Shown here: positions 35,705 to 35,867 of the stretch, piece by piece | How positions within the stretch are numbered: position 1 is the first letter of the stretch | Layout: each line of letters opens with the position of its first letter | Assembly: GCA_016934595.1 (NCBI GenBank) | Contig: JAFGSM010000051.1 | Coordinates: 1 to 35,867 of the forward strand | Source of the DNA: a bacterium | GTDB lineage: Bacteria; SZUA-182; DTGQ01; JAFGSM01 | Direction: 5' to 3' | DNA length: 35,867 bases | Position numbers and translations under genes: made by a program | The notes under the pieces: generated by a model | Told to the model about the DNA's origin: nothing | Seen by the model: only the letters and a program-made list of their open reading frames with translations | Database searches by the model: none

Positions 35705-35867
35705 AGTTTACCCCTCTGCTTAGATTTCTTATTTATTTATCCTATCGGAAGAATTGATCAAGTCCTTCGTGTTACACTTGTAGTAATAGCTCAATATCCA
35801 GTGGAATAAGGATCATCTGAAGGAAAAATTTAAAAAGATTATCCAAAAAAGGTCTTGCTTTCCGATT

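Overview
The window is a gene-dense chromosomal segment of moderate GC from a Gram-negative bacterium. Genes lptC-lptA-lptB encode the lipopolysaccharide export machinery. They are followed by a HU/IHF protein, rpoN, hpf, ptsN, hprK, a mannose-type EIIA, HPr and enzyme I. That order is typical of Deltaproteobacteria/Desulfobacterota. Short archaeal/Thermotoga-type AhcY, QueH (rather than the B12-dependent QueG) and a GH57 glucanotransferase also fit an anaerobe of that kind. The taxonomic assignment is inference; no rRNA is present. I see no phage, integrase, CRISPR array, tRNA or intact insertion sequence.

Left part (1-5709, + strand): the 3' end of a macro-domain gene, a small membrane protein, pabB and pabC (4-aminobenzoate for folate), then metK and ahcY (S-adenosylmethionine synthesis and recycling) behind a good sigma-70 promoter.

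Central + strand block (5805-17805): lptC-lptA-lptB, HU/IHF, rpoN, hpf and a regulatory phosphotransferase system. Enzyme I, HPr with both His15 and Ser46, HPr kinase, EIIA-Ntr and EIIA-Man are all present, but no sugar permease (EIIB/C/D) is. A GH57 4-alpha-glucanotransferase starts inside the stop codon of EIIA-Man and sits before HPr. RapZ, usual in such clusters, is absent. A GlcF-like iron-sulfur protein ends the block.

Accessory-looking stretch (17806-19133): a 119-bp non-coding inverted-repeat element with flanking direct repeats (MITE-like), a long leader, a secreted Gly/Tyr repeat protein built from 30-bp tandem repeats, its terminator, and the leuC promoter.

Right part (19134-35704): leuC-leuD type hydro-lyase, pgpA, prepilin peptidase, asnA and an RNase H on +. 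On - are the queuosine genes queH and queA with a SpoIID gene between them, and a second queuosine operon of a nucleosidase/phosphorylase gene, queE and queC. Between these lie a TPR plus periplasmic-binding-protein gene resembling LpoA and, convergent with it, a class A penicillin-binding protein, forming with SpoIID a peptidoglycan neighbourhood. A lone HEPN protein and a lone Hpt domain complete the window.

Most genes are recognisable housekeeping functions. The best leads are the nucleosidase-like gene fused transcriptionally to queE-queC, the GH57 coupling to the PTS, the LpoA-like/PBP1A pair, the homoaconitase-like loop in LeuD, and the MITE-like element beside the Gly/Tyr repeat gene.
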